Shown: piece after piece, positions 36,646 through 44,681 of the stretch
Layout: every line of letters starts with the position of its first letter
Numbering within the stretch: position 1 is the first letter of the stretch
Assembly (NCBI RefSeq): GCF_011046485.1
Contig: NZ_CP049256.1
Location: forward strand, 1,984,001-2,048,000
Direction of reading: 5' to 3'
Source: Microbacterium sp. 4R-513
GTDB lineage: Bacteria; Actinomycetota; Actinomycetes; Actinomycetales; Microbacteriaceae
DNA length: 64,000 nt
Program-made: the position numbers and the translations under genes
Notes under the pieces: model-generated
What the model saw: only the letters and a program-made list of their open reading frames with translations
The model's database searches: none
What the model was told of the DNA's origin: nothing

Positions 36646-37748
36646 TGGCCGGTGCGATGGACGCCCAGGTCGTCGTGGTCGGCGGCGGTGTCATGGGCGC
36701 CGCCACGGCGTGGAGTCTCGCGCGACGCGGAGTCGACGTCGTGCTCCTCGAGCAGTTCGAGGGGGGCCATACGCGCGGCGCATCCCACGGGGCCTCGCGC
36801 AACTTCAACCTGAGCTACGACGATCCGGCGCTGCTCGCGTGGCTTCGTGAGGCCGAGGGGCTGTGGCGCGAACTCGAGGCCGAGGCGGGGTCTGCCGTGC
36901 TGACCCGCACCGGCATCGTCAACCACGGGCCGGGCCGGGATCTCCCGGCGGTCGCAGCGGCGGTATCGGCGGGCGGGTTCGCGGGCGACCTGCTCGACGG
37001 CGCAGAGGCGGAGCGGCGCTGGCCGGGGCTCCGCTTCGAGGGGCGGGTGCTGCACACACCGGAGGCGGGACGGCTGAACGCCGACCGGGCCGTCGCCGGG
37101 TTCACGGATGCCGCGGGCGCGCGCGGTGCGCGCGTCCTGATTTCGACAGCCGTCGTCGGCGGGTCGGTCGGCGACGACGGAGTGGTCCTGCGGGTGCGCT
37201 CCGCTGGGGGCGAGACCGAGCTGCGGGCGCATCGCGCCGTCGTGACCGCCGGCGCGTGGACGGTCGACGTGCTCGCCGGGCTGGGAGCGTCGTTCGCGCT
37301 GCCGCCGCTTCGCGTGACGCAGGAGCAGCCCGCGTTCTTCGCGCCCCTCATCGGCGCGCCGGAAGATTGGCCGGGCTTCAACCACGCGCCGTCCTCCGAC
37401 GATCCCGCGACCGCGTGGTTCCCGAGCGCCGTGTACGGCATGGGATCTCCCGGTGAGGGGGTGAAAGCCGGGTGGCACGGGGTCGGGCCCGAGACGCATC
37501 CCGACCGCCGCACCTATGTGCCCGATCCCGAGCTCACGGCGAGGATCCGCCGGTATGCGCAGGAGTGGCTTCCCGGCGTGGATGCCGCGTCGCTCGCAGA
37601 GATCACGTGCACCTACACGTCGACGCCCGACTCGGCCTTCTTCCTCGAGCGCATCGGGCCCGTCGCGGTCGGCGCCGGGTTCTCGGGCCACGGCTTCAAG
37701 TTCGCGCCCGTCGTCGGGCGGGTCCTCGCGGACCTCGTCACCCGCTGA
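36645..37748 (+). CDS. FAD-dependent amine oxidase, sarcosine oxidase/N-methyltryptophan oxidase type
   Basis: 367 residues, DAO family. FAD-binding VVVVGGGVMGAATAWSLARRGVDVVLLEQ at residues 7-35, then TRGASHGASRNFNLSYDDP, in which SHGxSR is the monomeric sarcosine-oxidase signature. RAVVTAGAWTVDVLA and the C-terminal VGAGFSGHGFKFAPVVGRVLADL complete the flavin site. The Cys to which FAD is covalently bound in MSOX-type enzymes usually lies in a C-terminal CxYT motif, and ITCTYTSTPD provides it. Substrate probably an N-methyl or other secondary amine. Confidence 0.9.
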   Translation: MAGAMDAQVVVVGGGVMGAATAWSLARRGVDVVLLEQFEGGHTRGASHGASRNFNLSYDDPALLAWLREAEGLWRELEAEAGSAVLTRTGIVNHGPGRDLPAVAAAVSAGGFAGDLLDGAEAERRWPGLRFEGRVLHTPEAGRLNADRAVAGFTDAAGARGARVLISTAVVGGSVGDDGVVLRVRSAGGETELRAHRAVVTAGAWTVDVLAGLGASFALPPLRVTQEQPAFFAPLIGAPEDWPGFNHAPSSDDPATAWFPSAVYGMGSPGEGVKAGWHGVGPETHPDRRTYVPDPELTARIRRYAQEWLPGVDAASLAEITCTYTSTPDSAFFLERIGPVAVGAGFSGHGFKFAPVVGRVLADLVTR

Positions 37749-38180
37749 CCCGCCTCTTGGTCGCCTGGATCGGGCGGAGGGGATTGAGCGGGCGGAGGGC
37801 GGATCCGAGGCATCCGTCCTCCCTTGGAGTATTCTCCTCCCCTCGCGCGCGGCACCGCGGGGCTCACGCGCCGCTGACTGATGCGCCCTCGGCCGCCGGA
37901 TCGGGCGGAGGGGATTGAGCGGGCGGAGGGCGGATCCGAGGCATCCGTCCTCCCTCGGCGTGTTCTCCTCCGCTCGTGCCTGGCGTCGCGGGGCGGACGG
38001 CACAGGCTGACACGCCCTCGGCCGCCGGATCGAGCGGAGGGGATTCAGCGGGCGGAGGGCGGATCCGAGGCATCCGTCCTCCCTTGGTGTGTTCTCCTCC
38101 GCTCGCGCGCGGCGTCGCGCGGTGACCGGCGCCGGCGGAGTGCCTGGCGCTCCGCGGCGGTGAGTTCCTAGGTTGGAGGC
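37749..38180. repeat. Gene-free 432-base stretch with three tandem ~130-base hairpin units (copies 2-4)
   Basis: Copies begin near 37767, 37898 and 38027, a period of 129-131 bases. Each core is about 87 bases: GGATCGRGCGGAGGGGATT, AGCGGGCGGAGGGCGGATCC, GAGGCATCCGTCCTCCCT, then a TTCTCCTCC(G/C)CTCG closing arm. Inner arms (GGAGGGCGGAT with ATCCGTCCTCC) and outer arms (GAGCGGAGG with CCTCCGCTC) fold into a nested hairpin. The spacer GCGCCCTCGGCCGCC is also shared. No coding frame is supported here. Confidence 0.85.
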
Positions 38181-38645
38181 ATGACTCCCGACGCCGCCGC
38201 GAACGACCCCACCGGCCTGGCTCGGAGCCTTGTGGCCGAGAACGCGTACCTGACCCTCGCGACGGCGGGTGTCGACGGAGCGCCGTGGGCGTCACCGGTG
38301 TGGTTCGCCGCCCGCGGACTAGACCTCTTCGTGTGGGCCTCGAAGCCGGGAGCGCGGCACTCGCGCAACATCGCGGAGAACTCCCGCGTGTCGATCGTGA
38401 TCTTCGACTCCAGCAGGCCGCCCGGGGCCGGAAGCGCCTTCTACGTGTCCGCGGAGGCCGAGCTGGTGGGCGACTCGTCGTTCGACGAGGCCCTCGCCGT
38501 CTACAACGCGAAGTCGGTCGAACGAGGCCTCGACGAATGGGATGCCGCCCGGCTGAGGGAACCCGCACGGCATCGGCTCTATCGCGCCGTCGCTCTCGAG
38601 TCGTTCGTGCTCGACGACCACGACGAGCGGGTGCGGGTCGCGTAG
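38181..38645 (+). CDS. Pyridoxamine 5'-phosphate oxidase-family (split-barrel) protein
   Basis: 154 residues with the split-barrel flavin-binding pattern: LVAENAYLTLATAGVDGAPWASPVWFAARGLDLFVWASKPGARHSRNIAENSRVSIVIFD, where RHSRNI is the FMN or F420 phosphate contact region. The C-terminal RHRLYRAVALESFVLDD ends the barrel. Proteins of this group are F420- or FMN-dependent reductases or haem-binding relatives. It lies between copies 4 and 5 of the hairpin repeat and is followed by a broken RNA-ligase gene, so the surroundings look rearranged. Confidence 0.85.
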   Translation: MTPDAAANDPTGLARSLVAENAYLTLATAGVDGAPWASPVWFAARGLDLFVWASKPGARHSRNIAENSRVSIVIFDSSRPPGAGSAFYVSAEAELVGDSSFDEALAVYNAKSVERGLDEWDAARLREPARHRLYRAVALESFVLDDHDERVRVA

Positions 38646-38659
38646 AAGGGGAGTCGGCG

Positions 38660-38955
38660 ATGCGATTCACGAGGGCGGATTCGAGCAGACCCGCAGTCAT
38701 TGGTGGTGGCGTCCGGGGTGGGGTCTCGGCACGCGGTACGTGACCTTCCACCTCACCTTCGAGGGTGCCGACGAGCTGCATGCGGCCGCGGAGGCATTCG
38801 GCCGCCGCATCGGGGGCGAACCGGCCGTGGACGTCGTCCCTCTCGAGTGGCTGCACCTCACGATGATGGGGATCGGGTCGCTCCTCGAGCTCGACCGCGA
38901 TGAGCATGTCTACCCATGGCGTGTGCTGGAGCAGGTGCGTCTCGGCGCGAGCTGA
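38660..38955 (+). pseudogene. Truncated 2'-5' RNA ligase (2H phosphoesterase) fragment
   Basis: The frame beginning ATGCGATTCACG at 38660 with a GGGGAG site is one base off from the conserved part; adding one G to the GGG at 38673-38675 gives MRFTRGGFEQTRSHWWWRPGW, a typical family start, continuing TFHLTFEGADELH and the first HxT motif WLHLTMMGIG. The reading frame then stops after about 98 residues (usual length 170-180), and the second HxT motif is missing. Hairpin-repeat copy 5 begins 28 bases after the stop, so the 3' half was probably lost in a rearrangement. Not expected to be active. Confidence 0.75.
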
Positions 38956-38982
38956 CGCTGGCGCGGCTGGGCGTACCCCTCG

Positions 38983-39063
38983 CCGAGCGGAGGGGATCGA
39001 GCGAGCGGAGGTCAGGATCGAGGAATCCGCCCTCCCTTCGCGGGATCTCCTCCGCTCGCGCGT
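38983..39063. repeat. Nested-hairpin intergenic repeat, copy 5
   Basis: CGCCGAGCGGAGGGGATCGAGCG opens and CTCCTCCGCTCGCG closes the element; the inner part GAGGAATCCGCCCTCCCTT is a diverged form of GAGGCATCCGTCCTCCCTT. It lies between the truncated RNA-ligase gene and the stop of the LLM gene at 39089. Confidence 0.75.
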
Positions 39064-39088
39064 GCGGTACGGGCGCAGGGTGCGAGGG

Positions 39089-40324
39089 CTACGCCAGCAC
39101 GGAGTCCGCGGCGCGAGCGGCCGCGGCATCCGTCGACTGCCCGGAGCGGGCGTCGGATGAACCGTCCGAAGACGCGTCCGCCGAGGCATCCGTCGCCTCA
39201 TCGTTCTCGAAGGAAGGCGCTTGGAGTCCCCACGCCTGGGCCAGCAGCTCGTACGAGTGCTCGCGGTCGGCGGGGTCGTGCGTGACCGTCGTGACGAGCA
39301 GCTCGTCGGCGCCCGTCACGCGACGCAGGCCGTCGAGGCGCTCGGCGACGGCGGCGGCGCTACCCGCGAACTGCGTCGCGACACGGTCGCGCACGACGGC
39401 GAGCGACGCGCTGTCGAGGGGCGCGGTGAGCGCCTGCGTGGGGCTCGGGTAGGGGATCGCTCCGTCGCCCGCTCGGATGCTGTGGACCCAGTGCGGGTAT
39501 CCGGCCGCGAGTCGCAGCGCCTCGGAGTTCGAGTCGGCGGCGAGCACATCGACCGACACGATCACGCGCGGCTCGGCGAGCACACCCGGGCGGAAGGCGC
39601 GGCGATACGCTTCGACCGCCTCGAGGACGAACGTGGGCGCGACATGGTAGTTCGCTCCGAACGGAAGGCCCAGCCGCCCGGCGAGCTCTGCGCTCGGACC
39701 GGCCGTGCTGCCGTGCAGCCACACCTGGATGTCCTGCCCTTCGGAGGGCGTCGCGTGGATCGGCACGCCCTCCGGCGCGACGTACGTGCCGTCGATGAGG
39801 GCGAGGATGTCGAGCACGTCCTGCTCGAACCGGTCGGCGTCCCCGGGCGTGCGGCCGAGGAGCCGGGCCTGTGCGACGAATCGCGCCGCGTCGATCGAGA
39901 ACGCGTGGGGCGCGGGAAGCAGGATGCCGTCGACGACGCGGTCCTCGCGGTGGCCGCCGCGGGGCGGCGTCTGCGCCGAGCTCGTCGAGCCGGAGCGGCC
40001 GATGCCGAGGTCGAAGCGTCCGGGGTGGAGCGCCGACACGACGCCGGCGGCCTCTACGACCTGCAGCGGGGAGTAGTTGCCGATGATCGTCGCGGCGGTC
40101 CCGATGCGGATGCGCGAGGTCTTGTCGGCGATCGAGGCGAGGAGCACATGCGGCGCGGCGCCCGCGACGCCGGGGTTCAGGTGGTGCTCGGCGAGCCAGT
40201 AGCGGGAGTAGCCGAGGCGCTCGGCGCTCTGCGCGAGCGCGATCGTCGCCCGCAGCCCGTCGGCGGGGGTCTGCCCGGAGCCGAACGGCGAGAGGTCGAG
40301 GACGGAGAGAGGAACGGTGGTCAT
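39089..40324 (-). CDS. LLM-class flavin-dependent oxidoreductase 4 (MsnO8/luciferase-like)
   Basis: 411 residues. MTTVPLSVLDLSPFGSGQTPADGLRATIALAQSAERLGYSRYWLAEHHLNPGVAGAAPHVLLASIA is the short-luciferase group signature, with AEHH before the flavin site; RIRIGTAATIIGNYSPLQVVEAAGVVSALHPGRFDLGIGRSGS follows. The C terminus carries an odd Ala/Ser/Asp-rich tail of about 40 residues (TDASADASSDGSS...), apparently grown from GAT-GCC-rich sequence. ATG at 40324 chosen over upstream codons that overlap the terminator hairpin of the ABC operon. Separate from the LLM cluster at 31-35 kb. Confidence 0.88.
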   Translation of the reverse strand: MTTVPLSVLDLSPFGSGQTPADGLRATIALAQSAERLGYSRYWLAEHHLNPGVAGAAPHVLLASIADKTSRIRIGTAATIIGNYSPLQVVEAAGVVSALHPGRFDLGIGRSGSTSSAQTPPRGGHREDRVVDGILLPAPHAFSIDAARFVAQARLLGRTPGDADRFEQDVLDILALIDGTYVAPEGVPIHATPSEGQDIQVWLHGSTAGPSAELAGRLGLPFGANYHVAPTFVLEAVEAYRRAFRPGVLAEPRVIVSVDVLAADSNSEALRLAAGYPHWVHSIRAGDGAIPYPSPTQALTAPLDSASLAVVRDRVATQFAGSAAAVAERLDGLRRVTGADELLVTTVTHDPADREHSYELLAQAWGLQAPSFENDEATDASADASSDGSSDARSGQSTDAAAARAADSVLA

Positions 40325-40365
40325 GGATGCCTCGGCTAGGGGAGTGGGGGCGGATGCGGATAGGC

Positions 40366-40396
40366 GTGGCGGGACCGGATGCTCCGGTCCCGCCAC
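40366..40396 (-). terminator. Terminator-like hairpin after the amino-acid ABC operon
   Basis: A perfect 14-base stem (GTGGCGGGACCGGA and its complement, 40366-40379 and 40383-40396) with a three-base loop begins ten bases after the substrate-binding gene stop. No T tract follows on the minus strand, so termination strength is uncertain. Confidence 0.65.
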
Positions 40397-40406
40397 GGGT
40401 GGGAAG

Positions 40407-41408
40407 TCAGGGCTTGGGGAGCCCCGGAGGATTGATCTCGGACGAGGTGACGGCCTCCGAATCGAGGCCCCAGCACTCGAGGAGCTCGGTGTAGGTGCCG
40501 TCCTCGATGAGCTTGTTCAGGACGATGTTCACGGCCTCGATGAGCCCGTTGCCCTTGGCCGTGCCCGCGGCGATCTGCGCCGTGTCGGGCCATCCGCCGG
40601 GCACGATGCCCACGAGCTTCGTGTCGCCCGTCTCACGTGCCGACCAGGCCGACGTGGCGTTCGGCCCGAAGGTGGCGTCCGCGCGGCCGGACTGGATCGC
40701 GAGCGTCGCCGCAGCGGTGTCGTCGTAGTACACGAGCTCGGCGGGCGCCTCGCCCGCGGCCTCGAGCTCCTCGTTCCAGCGGAGCAGGACCTGCTCCTGG
40801 TTCGTGCCCGAGCCGACGATGATCTTGAGGCCCGAGATGTCCTCCGCGCCCTTGATCGAGTCGATGTCGCTGTCGGCCTTCACGTAGAAGCCCAGGAGAT
40901 CCTCCCGGTAGCTCGCGAAGTCGTAGAGCTCCTTGCGCTCCTCGGTGACGGTGACGTTCGAGGCGATCAGGTCGTACTTTCCGGACTGGATGCCCAGCGG
41001 CCAATCGGCCCACGCGACGACCTGCGGGTTGTACTCGAGGCCGAGTCCCTCGGCGATGAGCGAGCCGATGTTCGGCTCGGTCCCCGCGACATCCGTCGCC
41101 GCCGACGTGCCCTCGGGCTGGTAGCTCAGCGGCGGGACGAAGGCGCCGACGGCGACCGTGAGCTTGCCGGGCTGGATGGGCTCGAAGCCGCTCGCCTTGA
41201 GCGCCTCGACGGCCTCGGGGACGGCATCCGTGTGGAACCACCGGATCTCGTCGGTCGTCGTGTTCGTCTCGGTCGGCGCCGGTGCCGCCGCCGCATCGGC
41301 TGCGGACGGCTGATTGAGGTTGATCGCGGCGAAGATGCCGCCGACGATCGCGACCACCGCGACGACGCCGACGCCGATCGCGATGCCCTGCTTCTTGCTG
41401 ATGGCCAT
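40407..41408 (-). CDS. Amino-acid ABC transporter substrate-binding protein (family 3)
   Basis: 333 residues. An N-terminal membrane segment IAIGVGVVAVVAIVGGIFAAI is followed by an Ala/Pro/Thr linker; there is no lipobox Cys, so the protein may be anchored by this helix or released. The binding domain shows VGAFVPPLSY, EGLGLEYNPQVVAWADWPLGIQSGKYDLIASNVTVTEERKELYDF (family-3 signature) and VGSGTNQEQVLLRWNEEL. Third gene of a permease-ATPase-binding protein set, separated from the ATPase by a tandem-repeat stretch. Likely ligand a polar amino acid or a related compound. Confidence 0.9.
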   Translation of the reverse strand: MAISKKQGIAIGVGVVAVVAIVGGIFAAINLNQPSAADAAAAPAPTETNTTTDEIRWFHTDAVPEAVEALKASGFEPIQPGKLTVAVGAFVPPLSYQPEGTSAATDVAGTEPNIGSLIAEGLGLEYNPQVVAWADWPLGIQSGKYDLIASNVTVTEERKELYDFASYREDLLGFYVKADSDIDSIKGAEDISGLKIIVGSGTNQEQVLLRWNEELEAAGEAPAELVYYDDTAAATLAIQSGRADATFGPNATSAWSARETGDTKLVGIVPGGWPDTAQIAAGTAKGNGLIEAVNIVLNKLIEDGTYTELLECWGLDSEAVTSSEINPPGLPKP

Positions 41409-41427
41409 GCTGTGTCTCTCTCTTCTC

Positions 41428-41541
41428 GGGATGCTTCGGATGTGCGGGATGCTTCGGGCTGTGCGGGATGCTTCGGGCTGTGCGGGATGCTTCGGGCTGT
41501 GCGGGATGCTTCGGGACTGCGGGATGTGCGGGATGCGTCGG
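41428..41541. repeat. 19-base tandem repeat array between ABC genes
   Basis: Units of GGGATGCTTCGGGCTGTGC: three near-perfect central copies plus degenerate ones (GGGATGCTTCGGATGTGC, GGGATGCTTCGGGACTGC, GGGATGTGC, GGGATGCGTCGGGG). It lies in the 165-base gap between the ATPase stop and the substrate-binding gene start, thus in the leader of the latter. A likely variable-number locus. Confidence 0.85.
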
Positions 41542-41573
41542 GGCTATCGGCTGCTTCGGACGGCCGCGGACCC

Positions 41574-42362
41574 TCAGGCCAGGACCTTGGCGAGGAACTC
41601 CCGCGTGCGCGGATGCTCCGGGGCGACCAGCACCCGGTCGGGCGGGCCCTCCTCGAGGATCCGGCCGCCGTCGAGGAACACGATCCGGTCGGCCACCTCC
41701 CGGGCGAAGCCGATCTCGTGCGTCACGATGAGAAGGGTCGTGCCGCCTCGGGCGAGGTCGCGGATGACGTCGAGCACTTCGCCGACGAGTTCCGGGTCGA
41801 GGGCGCTCGTCGGCTCGTCGAAGAGCAGCACCTTCGGGCTCAGCGCGAGCGCGCGGGCGATCGCGACGCGCTGCTGCTGGCCGCCCGAGAGCTGACGGGG
41901 ATAGTGGTCGGCCTTGTCGCCCAGCCCGACCCGCTCCAGCAGCGAGAGGGCCAGCTGGCGCGCGGCATCCTTCTCGAGGGTTCCCGTGGCGACCGGCGCC
42001 TCGGTGACGTTGTCGACGGCGGTCAGGTGCGGGAAGAGGTTGAAGTTCTGGAAGACGATGCCGACCTGCGTGCGGCGCTTGAGGATCTCGCGCTCCCGCA
42101 GCTCGTACAGCCGGTCGCCGCGGCGCTCGTAGCCGATGAGCTGTCCGTCGACGGTCACCGAGCCGCGGTCCACCGATTCGAGGTGGTTGATCGTGCGGAG
42201 GAGGGTCGACTTGCCCGAGCCGCTCGGCCCGAGGATCGCGACGACCTCTCCGGGGGCGACCGTCAGGTCGACGCCGGCGAGGACTTCGAGACCGCCGTAG
42301 CTCTTGTGGACGTTGTGGATCTCGACGAGACCACGGGTCTCGGTCGCGGGCGCGGTGGTCAT
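41574..42362 (-). CDS. Amino-acid ABC transporter ATP-binding protein (GlnQ/HisP type)
   Basis: 262 residues. LVEIHNVHKSYGGLEVLAGVDLTVAPGEVVAILGPSGSGKSTLLRTINHLE includes the Walker A GPSGSGKST; VGIVFQNFNLFPHLTAVDNV is the Q-loop typical of polar amino-acid systems; LSGGQQQRVAIARALA is the signature and KVLLFDEPTSALDPELVGEV the Walker B. Switch His in LIVTHEIGFAREV. Four-base overlap with the permease upstream. Confidence 0.95.
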   Translation of the reverse strand: MTTAPATETRGLVEIHNVHKSYGGLEVLAGVDLTVAPGEVVAILGPSGSGKSTLLRTINHLESVDRGSVTVDGQLIGYERRGDRLYELREREILKRRTQVGIVFQNFNLFPHLTAVDNVTEAPVATGTLEKDAARQLALSLLERVGLGDKADHYPRQLSGGQQQRVAIARALALSPKVLLFDEPTSALDPELVGEVLDVIRDLARGGTTLLIVTHEIGFAREVADRIVFLDGGRILEEGPPDRVLVAPEHPRTREFLAKVLA

Positions 42363-43462
42363 CGGGTCTCCTCATTGGCGTCGATGCCGGCATCCGGCGC
42401 GATCGGGACTGCGGTCCGGACGGCGGACGGCGGGGGAGCGGGCGAGTCTCCGAGGCGGGCCCACTGGACCGATGTCCATCGGCGGAAGCGCTGGAGCGGG
42501 GTCGGCGGCAGCACTCGCACCGTCCCACGGGCGTAGTGCCGCTCGATGTAGTACTGCGCGATGCTCAGGATCGTCGTGATGAGCGTGTACCAGACGACCG
42601 CGACGATGAGCAGCGGGATGACGCGGCTGTTGCGGTTGTAGATGACCTGGACGGCGTAGAAGACCTCGGGGATCGCGATGACGAAGACGACCGAGGCGCC
42701 CTTGACGAGCCCGATGACCTCGTTGGTCGCGTTCGGGACGATCGAGCGCATGGCCTGCGGCAGGACGATGCGGAAGAGCCGCTGGCGCGCCGGGATGCCG
42801 AGGGCCGCCGCCGCCTCGGTCTGCCCCTGGTCGACCGACAGCAGGCCGCCGCGGATGATCTCGGCCGAGTACGCCGCCTGGTGGAGCCCCAACCCGAGGA
42901 TCGCCGCAGCGAAGGCGCTGATGACGTTGACCGTCGGGAACTCGACGATCCAGAAGTCGGTCGTGAAGGGTGTGCCGAGGCCGAGCGTCGGGTACAGGTA
43001 GCCGAGGTTGTACCAGACGATGATCTGCACGACGAGCGGCACCGACCGGAAGAACCAGATGTACGACCACGACGCCGCGGACAGCAGCGGCGACTTCGAC
43101 AGCCGGCCGAGCGCGAGCACCGTTCCGAGCGTGAAGCCGATGACGGCCGAGATGGCCGTCAGGGCGAGGGTGTAGCCGACGCCGATGAGCACGGGCTCGG
43201 CGAAGAAGTAGTGCGCGAAGACGTCCCACTCGTAGTTGGGGTTCGTGACGACCGACCACACGAACTGCGCGACGACGAAGATGACGATCGCGGCGAGCGT
43301 CCAGCGGAACCAGTGTCGTGTGTGCACGACGGGAAACGACCCGAGGTCGACGCGGTCGCGGGATGCCTCGGCATCCGTCCCTGAAGCGCCCGCGGTCGGA
43401 GGCGCCGGGGTGGCGGGGGGACGCACCTCGACGCGGGTGCGGTCGTCAGCGGTGGTGGTCAT
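42359..43462 (-). CDS. Amino-acid ABC transporter permease (HisM/GlnP family)
   Basis: 367 residues. About 55 residues of polar N terminus precede the first helix WTLAAIVIFVVAQFVWSVV. Family motifs: GVGYTLALTAISAVIGFTLGTVLALGRLS, FFRSVPLVVQIIVWY, and the coupling loop EAAAALGIPARQRLFRIVLPQAMRSIVPNATNEVIGLVKGAS. A single permease gene implies a homodimer. ATG at 43462 preferred to an upstream ATG because the extra residues lack homology. First gene of the operon permease-ATPase-(repeat)-binding protein. Confidence 0.93.
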   Translation of the reverse strand: MTTTADDRTRVEVRPPATPAPPTAGASGTDAEASRDRVDLGSFPVVHTRHWFRWTLAAIVIFVVAQFVWSVVTNPNYEWDVFAHYFFAEPVLIGVGYTLALTAISAVIGFTLGTVLALGRLSKSPLLSAASWSYIWFFRSVPLVVQIIVWYNLGYLYPTLGLGTPFTTDFWIVEFPTVNVISAFAAAILGLGLHQAAYSAEIIRGGLLSVDQGQTEAAAALGIPARQRLFRIVLPQAMRSIVPNATNEVIGLVKGASVVFVIAIPEVFYAVQVIYNRNSRVIPLLIVAVVWYTLITTILSIAQYYIERHYARGTVRVLPPTPLQRFRRWTSVQWARLGDSPAPPPSAVRTAVPIAPDAGIDANEETR

Positions 43463-43619
43463 CGCGGTCCTCGGTTCGTGGTCGCCGGCGTGGGGCCGGG
43501 TGTCGATCACGGTAGGCGGGCCGCGGCATCCGTCACCGGCCGGCGAATCACATGCCGTAAAGATGCGTCGCAGGGGGTAACACAGGGCGGGGGAGAATCG
43601 AGGGGAGCGAGGGAGAGCG

Positions 43620-44681
43620 GTGGCGAACGCACGCGGGAGTTTCGGGCAGCGGCTGGCTGCAGCCCTGCGTCAGGCGTTCGGGAGCCTCTTCACACTGAGG
43701 CCCGCACCGGGGCCGCGGTGGCCGATCGCGCTGCAGGCGAGCCTCGCCATGGCCGTGCCGATCGCCGTGATGACGGTCGTCGGCCATCCCGACATCGGAT
43801 ACCAGGCGGCCACCGGCGCCTTCGCAGCCCTGTACGCCTCGAACCGTGCCGCGATCGATCGTGTGCGCGTCGTGCCGGTCGTGGGTGCGGGGCTCTTCGC
43901 TGCGGCGGCGCTCGGCGTCTGGGCCGGATCCTCGCCGCTCCTCACGATCCTGGGGCTCGCGCTCGTGACACTCGCCGCCTCGGCGGCCGCCTTCGGCTTC
44001 TCCCTGGGTCCGCCCGGGCCTCTGTTCGCGGTGCTGATCTTCGGCCTGTCGGCGCACGTCTCGAGCGTCGGCGCGCCGGCGGGTGTCTACCTCGCGGCGG
44101 TCGCGGGCGGCATCCTGCTCTCGATCCTCATCACGGCAGCTCCGCTCGTCCTCGCGAGCAGGCGACGGATGCCTCGCCATCCGCTGCGCGAGCTGCTTCC
44201 GGGTCCGTCGTGGTCGGGGCCGGCGGGGATGCTGTTCCTGCGGGCCGCGATCGTGGCGCTCGTGGGAACGGCACTGGGCATCGCGATCGACCCCGACCGG
44301 GTGTACTGGATCGTGGGCGCGGCGATCGCCGTGATCGGCACCGCAGCGGAGCGACAGGCGGCCTTCCACCGCGGTCTGCACCGCATGGTCGGCACCCTCG
44401 TCGGGGTCGTGCTCTACCTGCTCGTGGCTCCCGTGCCGATCACGGGCATCGCGCTCGCGCTCGTGCTCGGCGGGCTGCAGTTCGCGATCGAGATCGTGGT
44501 CGTGCGCAACTACGCCCTCGCCCTGACGTTCATCACGCCGCTCGTGCTGCTGCTCACGAGCGCCGCGACGGGCGTCTCCGGATCGATCGAGGTCGCGAGC
44601 GAGCGCGTCATCGACACCCTCGTCGGAGCGACGCTGGGTGCGATCACGGGCCTTCTGCACTCGCGTGCGGCCCGGCGCTGA
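43620..44681 (+). CDS. FUSC-family integral membrane protein
   Basis: 353 residues with two bundles of membrane helices (about residues 35-165 and 205-350). Resembles the FUSC/aromatic-acid exporter-like family: GYQAATGAFAALYASNRAAIDRVRVVPVVGAGL, and in the second half RVYWIVGAAIAVIGTAAERQAAFHRGLHRMVGTLVGVVLYLL, the motif shared by both halves of FUSC proteins. Probable efflux or envelope role; substrate unknown. GTG start at 43620 after GAGGGAGAG. Its last 38 bases overlap, tail to tail, with the phosphatidyltransferase gene. Confidence 0.85.
   Translation: MANARGSFGQRLAAALRQAFGSLFTLRPAPGPRWPIALQASLAMAVPIAVMTVVGHPDIGYQAATGAFAALYASNRAAIDRVRVVPVVGAGLFAAAALGVWAGSSPLLTILGLALVTLAASAAAFGFSLGPPGPLFAVLIFGLSAHVSSVGAPAGVYLAAVAGGILLSILITAAPLVLASRRRMPRHPLRELLPGPSWSGPAGMLFLRAAIVALVGTALGIAIDPDRVYWIVGAAIAVIGTAAERQAAFHRGLHRMVGTLVGVVLYLLVAPVPITGIALALVLGGLQFAIEIVVVRNYALALTFITPLVLLLTSAATGVSGSIEVASERVIDTLVGATLGAITGLLHSRAARR

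Noticed and set aside
36001..39063. Insertion sequence or integron
   Set aside because: No transposase or integrase frame lies in or between the repeat copies, and no target-site duplications could be seen.
41428..41541. Tandem repeats considered as a CRISPR array
   Set aside because: Units are 19 bases and directly abutting with no unique spacers, and there are no cas genes. The repeats at 37767-38113 and 63956-64000 were rejected on the same grounds.
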